Assembly (NCBI RefSeq): GCF_049800835.1
Contig: NZ_JBNAFU010000008.1
Location: 147,037-211,036 of the forward strand
Origin: Dinoroseobacter sp049800835
GTDB taxonomy: Bacteria > Pseudomonadota > Alphaproteobacteria > Rhodobacterales > Rhodobacteraceae
Length of the DNA stretch: 64,000 nt
Reading direction: 5' to 3'
In this document: piece by piece, positions 44,407 to 52,580 of the stretch
Layout of the letters: each line of letters opens with the position of its first letter
Position numbering within the stretch: the stretch's first letter is position 1
Made by a program: the position numbers and the translations under genes
The notes under the pieces: generated by a model
Databases searched by the model: none
What the model was told of the DNA's origin: nothing
Seen by the model: only the letters and a program-made list of their open reading frames with translations

Positions 44407-45260
44407 GCGCGCAGGCGCGCTTGTTGCCCTGCGGCACACGCCTGCATTTGCAGCACGGGCCAATCGACCTGATCATCGGGGCAGACAGCCCTGCGCGCAA
44501 TCGCGCTTTCAGCGCGGCAAGGGCTCGGTTCGAAGGGCTTCTTGAAGGCCTGGTCGAAGAACTGCCGCTTTTGCGCAGCGCCATTTTCCCGGACACCCCC
44601 TTTCCGTCGGGACCGGTCGCGCAACGCATGATGCGCGCCGTGCGCCCATTTCAAGACCGGTTTGTCACGCCCATGGCCGCGGTTGCGGGCGCGGTCGCCG
44701 ACGAGGTTCTTGCCGCGATGTCTGTCAGTGCCGAATTGAGACGCGCATACGTGAACAACGGCGGTGATATCGCGCTGCACCTGGCACCCGGCGAATGTTT
44801 CGTGACTGCGATGCAGGACATGGCAGGTGCCGACTTGGGCAGGATCGACATAGCCGCAGGACAGGGCGTTGGCGGGGTCGCCACTTCGGGCCGCCATGGA
44901 CGCAGCCTTAGTCTCGGCATTGCCGACAGCGTGACGGTTCTGGCTGACACCGCAGCCGCGGCGGACGTTGCGGCCACGCTGATCGCCAACGCGGTGGACC
45001 TGCCGGGCCACCCGGGTATTTCCCGAACCGCAGCGCGTGTTCTGGAGCCGGACAGCGATCTGGGCGCGCGACCGGTTGTGACAGGTTGTCCCAAGCTGTC
45101 CCTTGCGGAGCGGGCGACGGCTTTGCAAAACGGACTGCACATTGCCAAAACCATGGCACAAGCGAGCCTGATCCGCGCGGCATCGCTGCATTTGCAAGGG
45201 GAAACCCGCGTTTTTGGCGCGGCCATCACTCTCAATAACAGGACTCACGAACATGCCTGA
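44403..45260 (+). CDS. UPF0280 family protein (ApbE-like superfamily)
   Basis: A 285-residue protein of UPF0280, a family of unknown function placed near ApbE flavin transferases. It contains LHLQHGPIDLIIGADSP, FPSGPVAQRMMRAVRPF, FVTPMAAVAGAVADEVLAAM, YVNNGGDIALHL and GVATSGRHGRSLSLGIADSV. The VNNGGDIAL and GVATSG blocks parallel ApbE nucleotide- and metal-binding loops. The ATG at 44403 overlaps the preceding stop by four bases. Its fixed place with the hnr-like gene suggests it loads or matures a cofactor for that enzyme, which is only a guess. Confidence 0.85.
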   Translation: MSAQARLLPCGTRLHLQHGPIDLIIGADSPARNRAFSAARARFEGLLEGLVEELPLLRSAIFPDTPFPSGPVAQRMMRAVRPFQDRFVTPMAAVAGAVADEVLAAMSVSAELRRAYVNNGGDIALHLAPGECFVTAMQDMAGADLGRIDIAAGQGVGGVATSGRHGRSLSLGIADSVTVLADTAAAADVAATLIANAVDLPGHPGISRTAARVLEPDSDLGARPVVTGCPKLSLAERATALQNGLHIAKTMAQASLIRAASLHLQGETRVFGAAITLNNRTHEHA

Positions 45261-45834
45261 CGTCATCTTGCGGAAAACCGTGCTTTTGCTGGAGGAGATC
45301 CTGCACGAGGGTGGCCCGCCGCGCGGTACTCCGGCACGGCGAGGCGCCGTCATGGCTGTTATCCACAACCCATTCGCGGGCGGATATGTCGAAGATTTGC
45401 AACCCTTCATGGAAGATTTGAAACCGCTCGGGTTACGGATGGCGCGAAAGCTTGCGGACGCACTCGGTGGTCCGGACCGGATCGAAGGATATGGCAAGGG
45501 GGCGATCGTGGGGTCAGAAGGTGAAACGGAACACGGTGCGCTTTGGCATGTACCGGGCGGGTACGCGATGCGTGAACTTCTGGGCGACGCCAAGGCCATC
45601 GTGCCCTCCACCAAGAAGGTCGGCGGGCTTGGTGCGCGGCTTGACGTGCCGGTCACGCATATCAATGCATCTTATGTGCGTGGCCATTTCGACGCGATTG
45701 AAGTGGGTTGCAACGATGCGCCGCGCGCCGACGAATTGGCATTGATCCTAGTGATGACCACGGGCGCACGCATTCACAATCGGATGGGCGGACTGGAGGT
45801 CAAGGATATCAAGGGAGAGGACGGGCTGAGATGA
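45253..45834 (+). CDS. AA_synth (DUF1185) family protein, first copy
   Basis: A 193-residue protein of the AA_synth family (PF06684). Family members have a chorismate-mutase-like trimeric fold and no proven activity. Shared blocks with the next gene are VAVIxNPFAGxYxEDL, GAIVGSEGETEHGALWHVPGGYAMRELLG, KAIVPSTKKVGGLGARLDVPVTHINASYVRGHFDAIEV and NDAPRADELALILVMTTGAR. The ATG at 45253 overlaps the UPF0280 stop by eight bases. It and the following gene are paralogues side by side, suggesting a hetero-oligomer. A role in handling a ring-opening product or its amide bond is possible but unproven. Confidence 0.88.
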   Translation: MPDVILRKTVLLLEEILHEGGPPRGTPARRGAVMAVIHNPFAGGYVEDLQPFMEDLKPLGLRMARKLADALGGPDRIEGYGKGAIVGSEGETEHGALWHVPGGYAMRELLGDAKAIVPSTKKVGGLGARLDVPVTHINASYVRGHFDAIEVGCNDAPRADELALILVMTTGARIHNRMGGLEVKDIKGEDGLR

Positions 45835-46415
45835 AAGCGAACATCCGCAAGATTGCCGTGCAGGTCGAGGAAACGCATATCGAAATGGGACGCCAGATCG
45901 AACCGGCGACGCGCAAGGCCGTGGCCGTGGCGGTCATCGAAAACCCCTTTGCCGGAGTGTATCATGAGGACTTGTCCGAGTTGATGGAGATCGGCGCTGA
46001 ACTGGGCGGTTTTCTGGGAGAGAAATGCGTGGCCGCCCTTGGCATCGCACCGGAAGCCGCCGAAAGCTTTGGCAAATCGGCCATGGTCGGCGAGGCCGGC
46101 GAGTTGGAACATGCCGCAGCGATCCTGCACCCCAAGCTTGGCGCGCCGTTGCGCAAGGCGGTGGAGAAGGGTGCTGCCCTCGTGCCATCCTCCAAGAAAA
46201 TGGGCAGCCCGGGGCAGGTGCTTGATGTGCCACTGGGTCACAAGGATGCAGCGTACGTGCGCAGTCACTTCGACGGGATAGAAGTCAGCCTGAACGACGC
46301 GCCCCGCGCGCGCGAGATCATGGTGGCTGTGGCCGTCACGGATTCCGGTCGCCCCCTGCCGCGGGTGGGCGGGCTCAAGGCCGAAGAAGCCCAGGGCGAG
46401 GATGGGCTGAGGTGA
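45831..46415 (+). CDS. AA_synth (DUF1185) family protein, second copy
   Basis: A 194-residue paralogue of the preceding gene. It repeats the same order of blocks: VAVAVIENPFAGVYHEDLSELMEIG, SAMVGEAGELEHAAAILHPKLGAPLR, ALVPSSKKMGSPGQVLDVPLGHKDAAYVRSHFDGIEV and NDAPRAREIMVAVAVTDSGR. The histidine in ELEHAA/ETEHGA and the lysines in SxKKxG are kept in both copies and may be functional. The ATG at 45831 overlaps the previous stop by four bases. The same GEDGLR tail ends both proteins, pointing to a recent tandem duplication or a conserved pair. Confidence 0.88.
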   Translation: MKANIRKIAVQVEETHIEMGRQIEPATRKAVAVAVIENPFAGVYHEDLSELMEIGAELGGFLGEKCVAALGIAPEAAESFGKSAMVGEAGELEHAAAILHPKLGAPLRKAVEKGAALVPSSKKMGSPGQVLDVPLGHKDAAYVRSHFDGIEVSLNDAPRAREIMVAVAVTDSGRPLPRVGGLKAEEAQGEDGLR

Positions 46416-46867
46416 GCATCAAGGCGGCATTTGCGGATGATCCCGAAGCGCTGCTGGGGTCCTACCGGTTGGACGAGCAGGTCGGGTATCTGCTGCGCCT
46501 CGCCGGTCAGCGGCACGCGGCGATTTTTCAGGCCCATACGCTGGAGGGACTGACGGCAACGCAGTTTGCCACGCTGGTTCGCCTTGCCGAAAACGGGGCC
46601 TGTTCACAGAACCAGTTGGGTCGGCTGGCGGCGATGGATATTGCCACGATCAAGGGCGTTGTCGACCGGTTGCGGCAGAAGGGCCTCGTTTGCACCGCGC
46701 CCTCCAGCGACGACCGCCGTCGCAGCATCGTCTCGCTGACGGACGAAGGAACGCGCATGCTGGGGGCCATGATCGAAGCGGGGCGGGCCATCACCGAGGA
46801 AACACTTGCGCCCTTGAACCCGTCCGAACGGCGCAGCCTGCTCAAGCTGTTGCGGAAGTTGGGCTGA
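46412..46867 (+). CDS. MarR family transcriptional regulator
   Basis: A 151-residue winged-helix dimeric regulator. The core is GLTATQFATLVRLAENGACSQNQLGRLAAMDIATIKGVVDRLRQKGLV (about residues 42-90) with the wing SSDDRRRSIVSLTDEG, the classic MarR DxRxxxxxLT pattern. It starts with GTG at 46412 inside the stop of the preceding gene (GTGA overlap), so it is part of the catabolic operon. MarR proteins in aromatic catabolism usually repress until the substrate or an intermediate binds. Palindromes at 39308-39321 and 48208-48235 are its likely targets. Confidence 0.92.
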   Translation: MSIKAAFADDPEALLGSYRLDEQVGYLLRLAGQRHAAIFQAHTLEGLTATQFATLVRLAENGACSQNQLGRLAAMDIATIKGVVDRLRQKGLVCTAPSSDDRRRSIVSLTDEGTRMLGAMIEAGRAITEETLAPLNPSERRSLLKLLRKLG

Positions 46868-46908
46868 CCTGGAACCGCAGTCTTTAGCGGCTCTGCGCGA
46901 AGGTGTGT

Positions 46909-48072
46909 TCAGACAACTTCCGGCAAGCGCTGAGCAGGTGGTGTATTTCGGCTGCGCAGGCTTGTGACCTTGCCGTCGATGATCGTCATCCCGACCCCGG
47001 GCAGGTTGCCCAGTTGGACTGACTCCAGCAGGCTCTTGCCGGGCGCATGTTGCGCCTGATCCATCAGCACGAAATCAGCAGACCGCCCGGCCTCGATCAG
47101 CCCGACATCCAGATCGCGCCGCCGCGCGGTGTTGCCATTGGCAAAGCAGAACGCGATCTCCGCGGGTACATCGCCCAGGCTCGACAACATCGCGACCATC
47201 CTGAGGATACCAAGCGGCTGCACACCGGACCCCGCCGGCCCGTCCGTGCCGAGGATGATCTGATCGAGCTTGTCCAACTCGCGCGCCGTGTTGAGCGTCA
47301 GCAAGGCCGCACGCTCGTTGCCGTTATGCACGATTTCGAGCGCGGCAGTGCAATTCTCGCACAGGCAGACAATCTGGTCGTCCGGCAAGGCCGAATGGCC
47401 CCCGTTGATGTGGCCGACCACATCCGTTCCTGTCTCCAGCACCATGTCAGCGTCGATCAGGCCGGATCCCGGGATCGAGGGGCCGCCGGTATGGATCGTG
47501 CTTTGCATACCGTATTTGCGCGCCCAGCCGATCATCTTGTTGGCGGTCTTTCCGTCCTTTACGGTGCCAAGTCCTACCTCCCCGATCAGCCGCACGCCAG
47601 CCGCGGCCATTTCCTTGAAATCCTCTTCCTCAAGGCCCTGTTGCAGCAGCGGCGCACCTGCGTGCACCTTCATGCCAGACGGGCGCAGATTGTCGTACCA
47701 GCGCTGTGCGGCGATCGCCATCGCCTTCGTACCAACAGGATCGTTGGGGCGCCCCGGCATATGCACCTCGCCCGCGGAGATCAGCGTCGTCACCCCGCCG
47801 TGCAGGGTGGAGTCGATCCAATGTAGCTGTTGCTGGCGGGGCGTGTAGTCGCCCACGACCGGGTGCACGTGGCTGTCGATCAGGCCGGGCGCCAGCGTCA
47901 CACCCTTGGCGTCCACCGTCACATCCGCGCCTTCGCAGTCCAGATCGGCCTCGCGCCCCCATGCGGTAATGCGTCCGTCGCGCGCGATCAGGCAATCGCC
48001 GTCGAGGATCGGCTCCTCCATCTTGCCCGACAGGATCATTCCGATGTTCTTGATGACCAGTTTCTCGCCCAT
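46909..48072 (-). CDS. Enamidase-like amidohydrolase
   Basis: A 387-residue metal-dependent amidohydrolase close in length to the enamidase of nicotinate fermentation, which opens 1,4,5,6-tetrahydro-6-oxonicotinate to formylglutarate and ammonia. Metal-site motifs are in order: LIDSHVHPVVGDY (H-x-H), VRLIGEVGLGTVK, MQSTIHTGGPS, DVVGHINGGH and ILGTDGPAGSG (catalytic aspartate). GEKLVIKNIGMILSGK starts the small beta domain and NGNTARRRDLDVGLIEAGRSADFVLMDQ closes it. The ATG at 48072 is preferred; upstream codons give a non-conserved tail. It is convergent with the MarR gene and divergent from the Rieske gene. General cyclic amidases are the alternative. Confidence 0.8.
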   Translation of the reverse strand: MGEKLVIKNIGMILSGKMEEPILDGDCLIARDGRITAWGREADLDCEGADVTVDAKGVTLAPGLIDSHVHPVVGDYTPRQQQLHWIDSTLHGGVTTLISAGEVHMPGRPNDPVGTKAMAIAAQRWYDNLRPSGMKVHAGAPLLQQGLEEEDFKEMAAAGVRLIGEVGLGTVKDGKTANKMIGWARKYGMQSTIHTGGPSIPGSGLIDADMVLETGTDVVGHINGGHSALPDDQIVCLCENCTAALEIVHNGNERAALLTLNTARELDKLDQIILGTDGPAGSGVQPLGILRMVAMLSSLGDVPAEIAFCFANGNTARRRDLDVGLIEAGRSADFVLMDQAQHAPGKSLLESVQLGNLPGVGMTIIDGKVTSLRSRNTPPAQRLPEVV

Positions 48073-48207
48073 GGGCCAACTTTCTTCGTCTTCAGACCGC
48101 GCACCCGCCAGTATGCATAGGTGCAAACACAAGAAAAGCTTAGAAATCCGCGCCACAGGGCCAAATTCCGCCCGGCGCGCGGGCAGCGTTCGCGCCAGGG
48201 GCAATAT

Positions 48208-48221
48208 GTTCGTATGCAAAT
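48208..48221 (-). promoter_or_regulatory. Second copy of the ATTTGCAT operator-like motif
   Basis: Read on the minus strand this is ATTTGCATACGAAC, identical at twelve of fourteen positions to 39308-39321. It lies in the AT-rich divergent promoter between the enamidase-like and Rieske genes. Two copies at the two main promoters of one catabolic block suggest a shared regulator, presumably the MarR protein. Confidence 0.5.
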
Positions 48222-48235
48222 GAAATTATCATTTG
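48217..48235. promoter_or_regulatory. Perfect 7-5-7 palindrome in divergent promoter
   Basis: CAAATGA and TCATTTG are perfect inverted repeats separated by AATTA. The element overlaps the neighbouring ATTTGCAT motif and is strikingly AT-rich for this genome. It ends about 60 bases before the Rieske start. A dimeric MarR protein would suit a 19-base dyad. Confidence 0.5.
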
Positions 48236-48296
48236 ACATCGAATGTTCTTTTGCGCCTCAATTCAATGTGGAGGCGCTGCAAATGACCCGCATCAC

Positions 48297-49364
48297 ATGA
48301 GCTTTGTCCGGAATGCCTGGTATGTCGCGGGCTGGTCGCGCGACTTTGGCGAGCCGCTGCGCGCAGTGGAAATCCTCGGACAGCGACTGGTGATGTTTCG
48401 CACCTCAGACGGGCGCGTGAAAGCCCTCGAAGATCGCTGTCCCCACCGGCTCCTGCCCCTGTCCAAGGGCAAGCGGATCGGCGATACGATCCAGTGCGGA
48501 TACCACGGGATGACCTTTGACGGCTCCGGTCAGTGCGTGCGCGTGCCGGGTCAGGACAACACGCCCAAAAGCGGCTTTGTCGAAACCTTCTCAGTTGAAG
48601 AGCGGCATAATATCGTCTGGGTGTGGATGGGTGATCCGGAGCGGGCGGATCCATCGACGATTTTTGACATGCCGGAGTTTTCCAGCCCCGGCTGGCATGC
48701 CCATCAGGGCGAGGCGCTGCATATCGAGGCGCATTACCTCAACGTCGCAGAGAACCTCGTGGATCCGGCGCATGTCAGTTTCGTGCACCCGACCACCTTG
48801 GGAAGCGCGGCGTCGGAGAACGTGCCCGTGCATGTTTCCACCGGCGGCGACGTGATCACGGCGTGGCGCTGGATCCGCGATGCACCGCCGGTTGGATTCT
48901 TCCAGAAGTTCGGGGGGTTCAACGGTCACGTCGATCGATGGCATTACTATCACCTGCACCTGCCATCGACCGCGGTGATCGACTTCGGCTCCATCGCCAC
49001 GGTGGAAAACTGCGCGGAAGACGACCGGGACCGGGGCGTGCGGATCTTTGCCCTTCACTTCGTGACCCCGGTAAACGAAGATTACACCATCGACCATTGG
49101 ATGCATCTGCGCAATTCGGCGCTCGGTGACGAGGATGCCTCTGCGCAGATGGACGCGATGTTCAAGGTCGCGTTCGCCGAGGACAAGGCAATCCTGGAGG
49201 CCGTCCACGACAACGAGAAACGCCCGCAGCGCCGCCGACCCATTCGCATCGCAATCGACAAAGCGCCAAACGTGTATCGCAAGCGCATCCGTGATCTGGT
49301 TGCCGCTGAGTCCACAGAGGATCTGGGCGAGCCGGAAGGCGCGAGTTTCGTTCACCATGATTGA
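48297..49364 (+). CDS. Rieske non-heme iron oxygenase, alpha subunit
   Basis: A 355-residue aromatic-ring-hydroxylating or demethylating oxygenase of the vanillate-demethylase/phthalate-dioxygenase type. The Rieske cluster ligands are in EDRCPHRLLPL and IQCGYHGMTF (C-x-H ... C-x2-H, about residues 45-67). The catalytic iron site is NVAENLVDPAHVSFVHPTTLG, with the bridging aspartate and two histidines. The ATG at 48297 gives the family's usual N-terminus, SFVRNAWYVAGWSRD. No reductase gene is in the window, so electrons must come from elsewhere. In this cluster it could N- or O-demethylate, or hydroxylate, the imported compound. Confidence 0.92.
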   Translation: MSFVRNAWYVAGWSRDFGEPLRAVEILGQRLVMFRTSDGRVKALEDRCPHRLLPLSKGKRIGDTIQCGYHGMTFDGSGQCVRVPGQDNTPKSGFVETFSVEERHNIVWVWMGDPERADPSTIFDMPEFSSPGWHAHQGEALHIEAHYLNVAENLVDPAHVSFVHPTTLGSAASENVPVHVSTGGDVITAWRWIRDAPPVGFFQKFGGFNGHVDRWHYYHLHLPSTAVIDFGSIATVENCAEDDRDRGVRIFALHFVTPVNEDYTIDHWMHLRNSALGDEDASAQMDAMFKVAFAEDKAILEAVHDNEKRPQRRRPIRIAIDKAPNVYRKRIRDLVAAESTEDLGEPEGASFVHHD

Positions 49365-49415
49365 TGATAACGGCTGAGAAACAGCTGAAATTCCGAGTTT
49401 TCAGGAGAGGACCAC

Positions 49416-50627
49416 ATGCAACGCAAGACATTTCTCAAAGGGCTGCTGGCCGCTGGTGCGGTGGCGGCACTCCCCCTCAGCGCCGTGGCACAAAGCGGTG
49501 AGCCGATCATCATCGGCGAGATCAACCATTACAAGCGCATGGCCGCGTTTGCCGAACCCTACAAAATGGGCATCGAACTGGCGATAGAGGAGACAAATGC
49601 GGCAGGTGGGGTCTTGGGCCGCCCGTTGGAATTCATCTTTCGTGACGACCAGGGCGAACCGGGCGAGGCGGTGAAAATCGCCGAAGAACTGATGACCCGG
49701 GACGGCGCCGTGATGCTGACGGGCACGATCCTGTCGAACGTCGGCCTCGCGATTTCAAGCTTCGCCGGCGAGAAGGGCTATGTGTACCTTGCATCCGAGC
49801 CGCTGGCTGACAGCCTCGTTTGGGCAGCGGGCAACCCCTACACGTTCCGTTTGCGGTCTTCGACCTTCATGCAGGCGGCAATGCTGGCAGAGGCGGCAGC
49901 CAAGACCGATGCGATGCGCTTTGCAACGATTGCGCCGAACTACGCCTACGGCAAGGACGCGGTGGCGGCGTTCAAGGAAAATCTTCTCAGGCTGAAGCCG
50001 GATGCGGAGTTCGTGGCCGAGCAATGGCCAGCCTTGTTCAAGATCGACGCGGGCGCCGAGGTACAGGCGTTGGAACGCGCAAAGCCAGATGCAATCTACA
50101 ACGTGACTTTCGGCCCGGACCTGGCAAAATTCGTGCGCGACGGGACGGATCGGGGCCTGTTCGAGGGGCGTGACGTCTACGGCCTGTTGTCCGGAGAGCC
50201 TGAATACCTCGACCCGCTGGGGGATGAGGCACCCGAGGGTTGGACCGTCACCGGGTTTCCCTGGTATGATTTGGAGGACGGTCCGGATGGTGCATTCGTG
50301 AAGGCATATCAGGCACGCTTTGACGATTACCCGCGCCTTGGCAGCATCGTCGGATACATGACGGTACAAAGCATCGTCGCCGCATTGGAAAAAGCCGGAT
50401 CGACTGAAACCGAAGCAATCCGCGAGGCCTTCGAAGGTCTGGAAGTTGCCAGCGCCATGGGCCCGATTATTTTCCGTGAAATCGACAACCAGTCCACCAT
50501 GGGGGCCTATGTGGGCACCACTGCGCTTCAGGATGGCAAGGGTGTCATGGTCGACTGGGAATACAAGGATGGCGCCAATTACCTGCCATCGGACGAAGAG
50601 GTGCGCGCGTTGCGCCCGTCGCAGTAA
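49416..50627 (+). CDS. Branched-chain-amino-acid-type ABC substrate-binding protein
   Basis: A 403-residue periplasmic binding protein (LivK/Peripla_BP_6 fold). The signal peptide is MQRKTFLKGLLAAGAVAALP, ending near SAVAQS. The mature chain starts IIIGEINHYKRMAAFAEPYKMGIELAIEETNAAGG, followed by RPLEFIFRDDQGEPGEAVKIAEEL, the usual lobe-1 features. GGAGAGG stands just before the ATG. A GC hairpin follows its stop. Relatives in catabolic clusters commonly bind aromatic acids rather than leucine, so the ligand here is probably the compound degraded by the adjacent enzymes. Confidence 0.9.
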   Translation: MQRKTFLKGLLAAGAVAALPLSAVAQSGEPIIIGEINHYKRMAAFAEPYKMGIELAIEETNAAGGVLGRPLEFIFRDDQGEPGEAVKIAEELMTRDGAVMLTGTILSNVGLAISSFAGEKGYVYLASEPLADSLVWAAGNPYTFRLRSSTFMQAAMLAEAAAKTDAMRFATIAPNYAYGKDAVAAFKENLLRLKPDAEFVAEQWPALFKIDAGAEVQALERAKPDAIYNVTFGPDLAKFVRDGTDRGLFEGRDVYGLLSGEPEYLDPLGDEAPEGWTVTGFPWYDLEDGPDGAFVKAYQARFDDYPRLGSIVGYMTVQSIVAALEKAGSTETEAIREAFEGLEVASAMGPIIFREIDNQSTMGAYVGTTALQDGKGVMVDWEYKDGANYLPSDEEVRALRPSQ

Positions 50628-50643
50628 CGCCGCCACCAACAGC

Positions 50644-50667
50644 GGGGCCGGGCCATCGACCGGCCCC
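50644..50667 (+). promoter_or_regulatory. Intercistronic hairpin after the binding-protein gene
   Basis: GGGGCCGG at 50644-50651 pairs perfectly with CCGGCCCC at 50660-50667 around an eight-base loop. It starts 17 bases past the stop and has no T run. Its place mirrors the hairpin behind urtA and probably raises the amount of binding protein relative to the membrane components. Confidence 0.6.
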
Positions 50668-50699
50668 CGCATGCGCACTTACTCATCTGACAGGTCTAC

Positions 50700-52580
50700 A
50701 TGGAATTCTTCGTCGCGCAGATCCTGACGGGGCTGGCAAACGCAAGCTCCCTGTTCCTTGTGGCCTGCGGTTTGTCGCTGATCTTCGGTGTCACCCGTAT
50801 CGTCAATTTCGCCCATGGCAGCCTCTATATGCTGGGCGCGTATATCGGCCTGACGCTGATGGAGGCGCTGCCGGGCCATTTTGGCTTCTGGGGCTCGATC
50901 CTTCTCGCAGGCATCGCCGTGGGATTGATCGGTGTGGTGATCGAGATGCTGGTACTGCGCCCTGTCTATCGCGCGCCGGAGCTGTTCCAGCTTGTCGCGA
51001 CCTTCGGCGTCATTCTGGTGATACAGGACCTCGCGCTGCTGATCTGGGGGCCCGAAGACCAGCTTGGCCCGCGCGCCCCGGGCTTGCGCGGCGTGTTCCG
51101 CATCATGGGAGAACCCATCCCCAAGTATGATATCGTGCTGTTGGTGATCACGCCGATCATCGCGCTGGCGCTATGGTGGGCAATGACCCGCACCCGACTG
51201 GGCGTTCTGGTACGCGCGGCCACGCAAGACCGCGAGATGGTGGGCGCACTCGGGGTCAACCAGGCGTGGCTCTTCACCGGTGTCTTTGCGCTCGGGTCTG
51301 CTCTGGCAGGGCTGGGCGGTGCGCTGCAATTGCCCAAGGGCGGGGCAGACCTGTTGATGGATTTCACCATTCTGACACCGGTCTTCGTGGTCGTCGTCAT
51401 CGGTGGCATGGGATCGCTGCCGGGGGCGTATCTGGCAGCGATTATCATCTCTGTCCTCAACGTGTTCGGCGTCACCTACATCCCGCAATCGACACTCGTC
51501 CTGATGTTCATCGTGATGATCGTGGTTCTGATGATCCGTCCCTACGGTCTGTTCGGGCGTGAGGAGGTTGCCGGCGAACACGGTCAGGTTGGCGAACCGG
51601 AAGAACCCATAAAACCGGCCTCCGCGCGCGTTCGGGCATTTGTTGCGGCCGGTCTGATCCTTCTGGCACTGCTGCCGCTTTTTGGAAGCAACTTCGCGCT
51701 GGTGTTGACCACGGACATCCTGATTTTCTGCCTCTTTGCGGCCTCGCTGCATTTCCTGTTGGGTCTGGGCGGCATGGTCAGTTTCGGGCATGCGGCCTAC
51801 TATGGCGGCGGCGCCTATGTCGCGGCCCTTCTGGTGACATGGACCGAGACGCCCATGGAACTTGCTTTCCTGCTGGCGCCCCTAGGGGCGGGGCTGATCG
51901 CCATCGTCGTGGGCTGGGTCTGCCTGCGATTGACAGGCGTTTATTTCGCCATGCTGACGCTGGCCTTTGCGCAGTTGCTCTGGAGCCTCGTGTGGCAATG
52001 GCAGGAGGTGACGGGCGGCGACGATGGCCTTGTCAACATCTGGCCCGCGGACTGGCTGAACGACAACACCATATACTTCTATTTCGCGCTGATCCTGTCT
52101 GTCGGGGGCATTCTGACCTTGCGCCACGTGGCCCATTCGCCCTTTGGCTACGCGCTGCGCGCGGCGCGCGACAGCAAGCGCCAGGCAGAGGCGACGGGGA
52201 TCGACACCCGCCGCGTGCAGTTGCTGGCGTTCACCTTCGCGGGCTTCATGGGTGGCTTGGCCGGTGCGCTCTTTGTCTTCTCGAAAGGCAGCGTTTTTCC
52301 CAACGAGCTTGAGATCGTGCGCAGCTTCGATGCGCTGATCGTGGTTTTCCTTGGCGGGGTCAAAACCCTCGCGGGCGGGGTTGTCGGAGCAGGGTTCTTC
52401 AAGGGAGTTGAAGACCTGCTGACCCGGTTCGAGTACTGGCGATTGGTCATGGGTCTGCTGATCATCTTCGTCGTCGTGGTTGCCCCCGAAGGCATCGTCG
52501 GCAGCCTGCGCCGTGCCTGGCGCCGCTTCGGCCCCGGCGATAGCCACGCTGAAAGCCCGGCGGAGGAACGCCGAACATGA
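50700..52580 (+). CDS. Fused LivH-LivM-type ABC permease
   Basis: A 626-residue permease in which the two membrane subunits form one chain. The first half (about 1-290) is LivH-like with LIFGVTRIVNFAHGSLYMLGAY and the coupling segment VRAATQDREMVGALGVNQAWLF. A charged linker of about 25 residues (EEVAGEHGQVGEPEEPIKPAS) joins it to a LivM-like half with FGHAAYYGGGAYVAAL, GVYFAMLTLAFAQLLWSL and LRAARDSKRQAEATGIDTRRVQ. About seventeen hydrophobic segments are visible. The stop overlaps the ATPase start by four bases. Such fusions occur in proteobacterial aromatic-acid transporters. Confidence 0.92.
   Translation: MEFFVAQILTGLANASSLFLVACGLSLIFGVTRIVNFAHGSLYMLGAYIGLTLMEALPGHFGFWGSILLAGIAVGLIGVVIEMLVLRPVYRAPELFQLVATFGVILVIQDLALLIWGPEDQLGPRAPGLRGVFRIMGEPIPKYDIVLLVITPIIALALWWAMTRTRLGVLVRAATQDREMVGALGVNQAWLFTGVFALGSALAGLGGALQLPKGGADLLMDFTILTPVFVVVVIGGMGSLPGAYLAAIIISVLNVFGVTYIPQSTLVLMFIVMIVVLMIRPYGLFGREEVAGEHGQVGEPEEPIKPASARVRAFVAAGLILLALLPLFGSNFALVLTTDILIFCLFAASLHFLLGLGGMVSFGHAAYYGGGAYVAALLVTWTETPMELAFLLAPLGAGLIAIVVGWVCLRLTGVYFAMLTLAFAQLLWSLVWQWQEVTGGDDGLVNIWPADWLNDNTIYFYFALILSVGGILTLRHVAHSPFGYALRAARDSKRQAEATGIDTRRVQLLAFTFAGFMGGLAGALFVFSKGSVFPNELEIVRSFDALIVVFLGGVKTLAGGVVGAGFFKGVEDLLTRFEYWRLVMGLLIIFVVVVAPEGIVGSLRRAWRRFGPGDSHAESPAEERRT

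Noticed and set aside
42931..44463. Minus-strand open frame of 510 codons
   Set aside because: Exactly opposite the hnr-like gene, which is coupled to both neighbours and carries a clear cysteine cluster.
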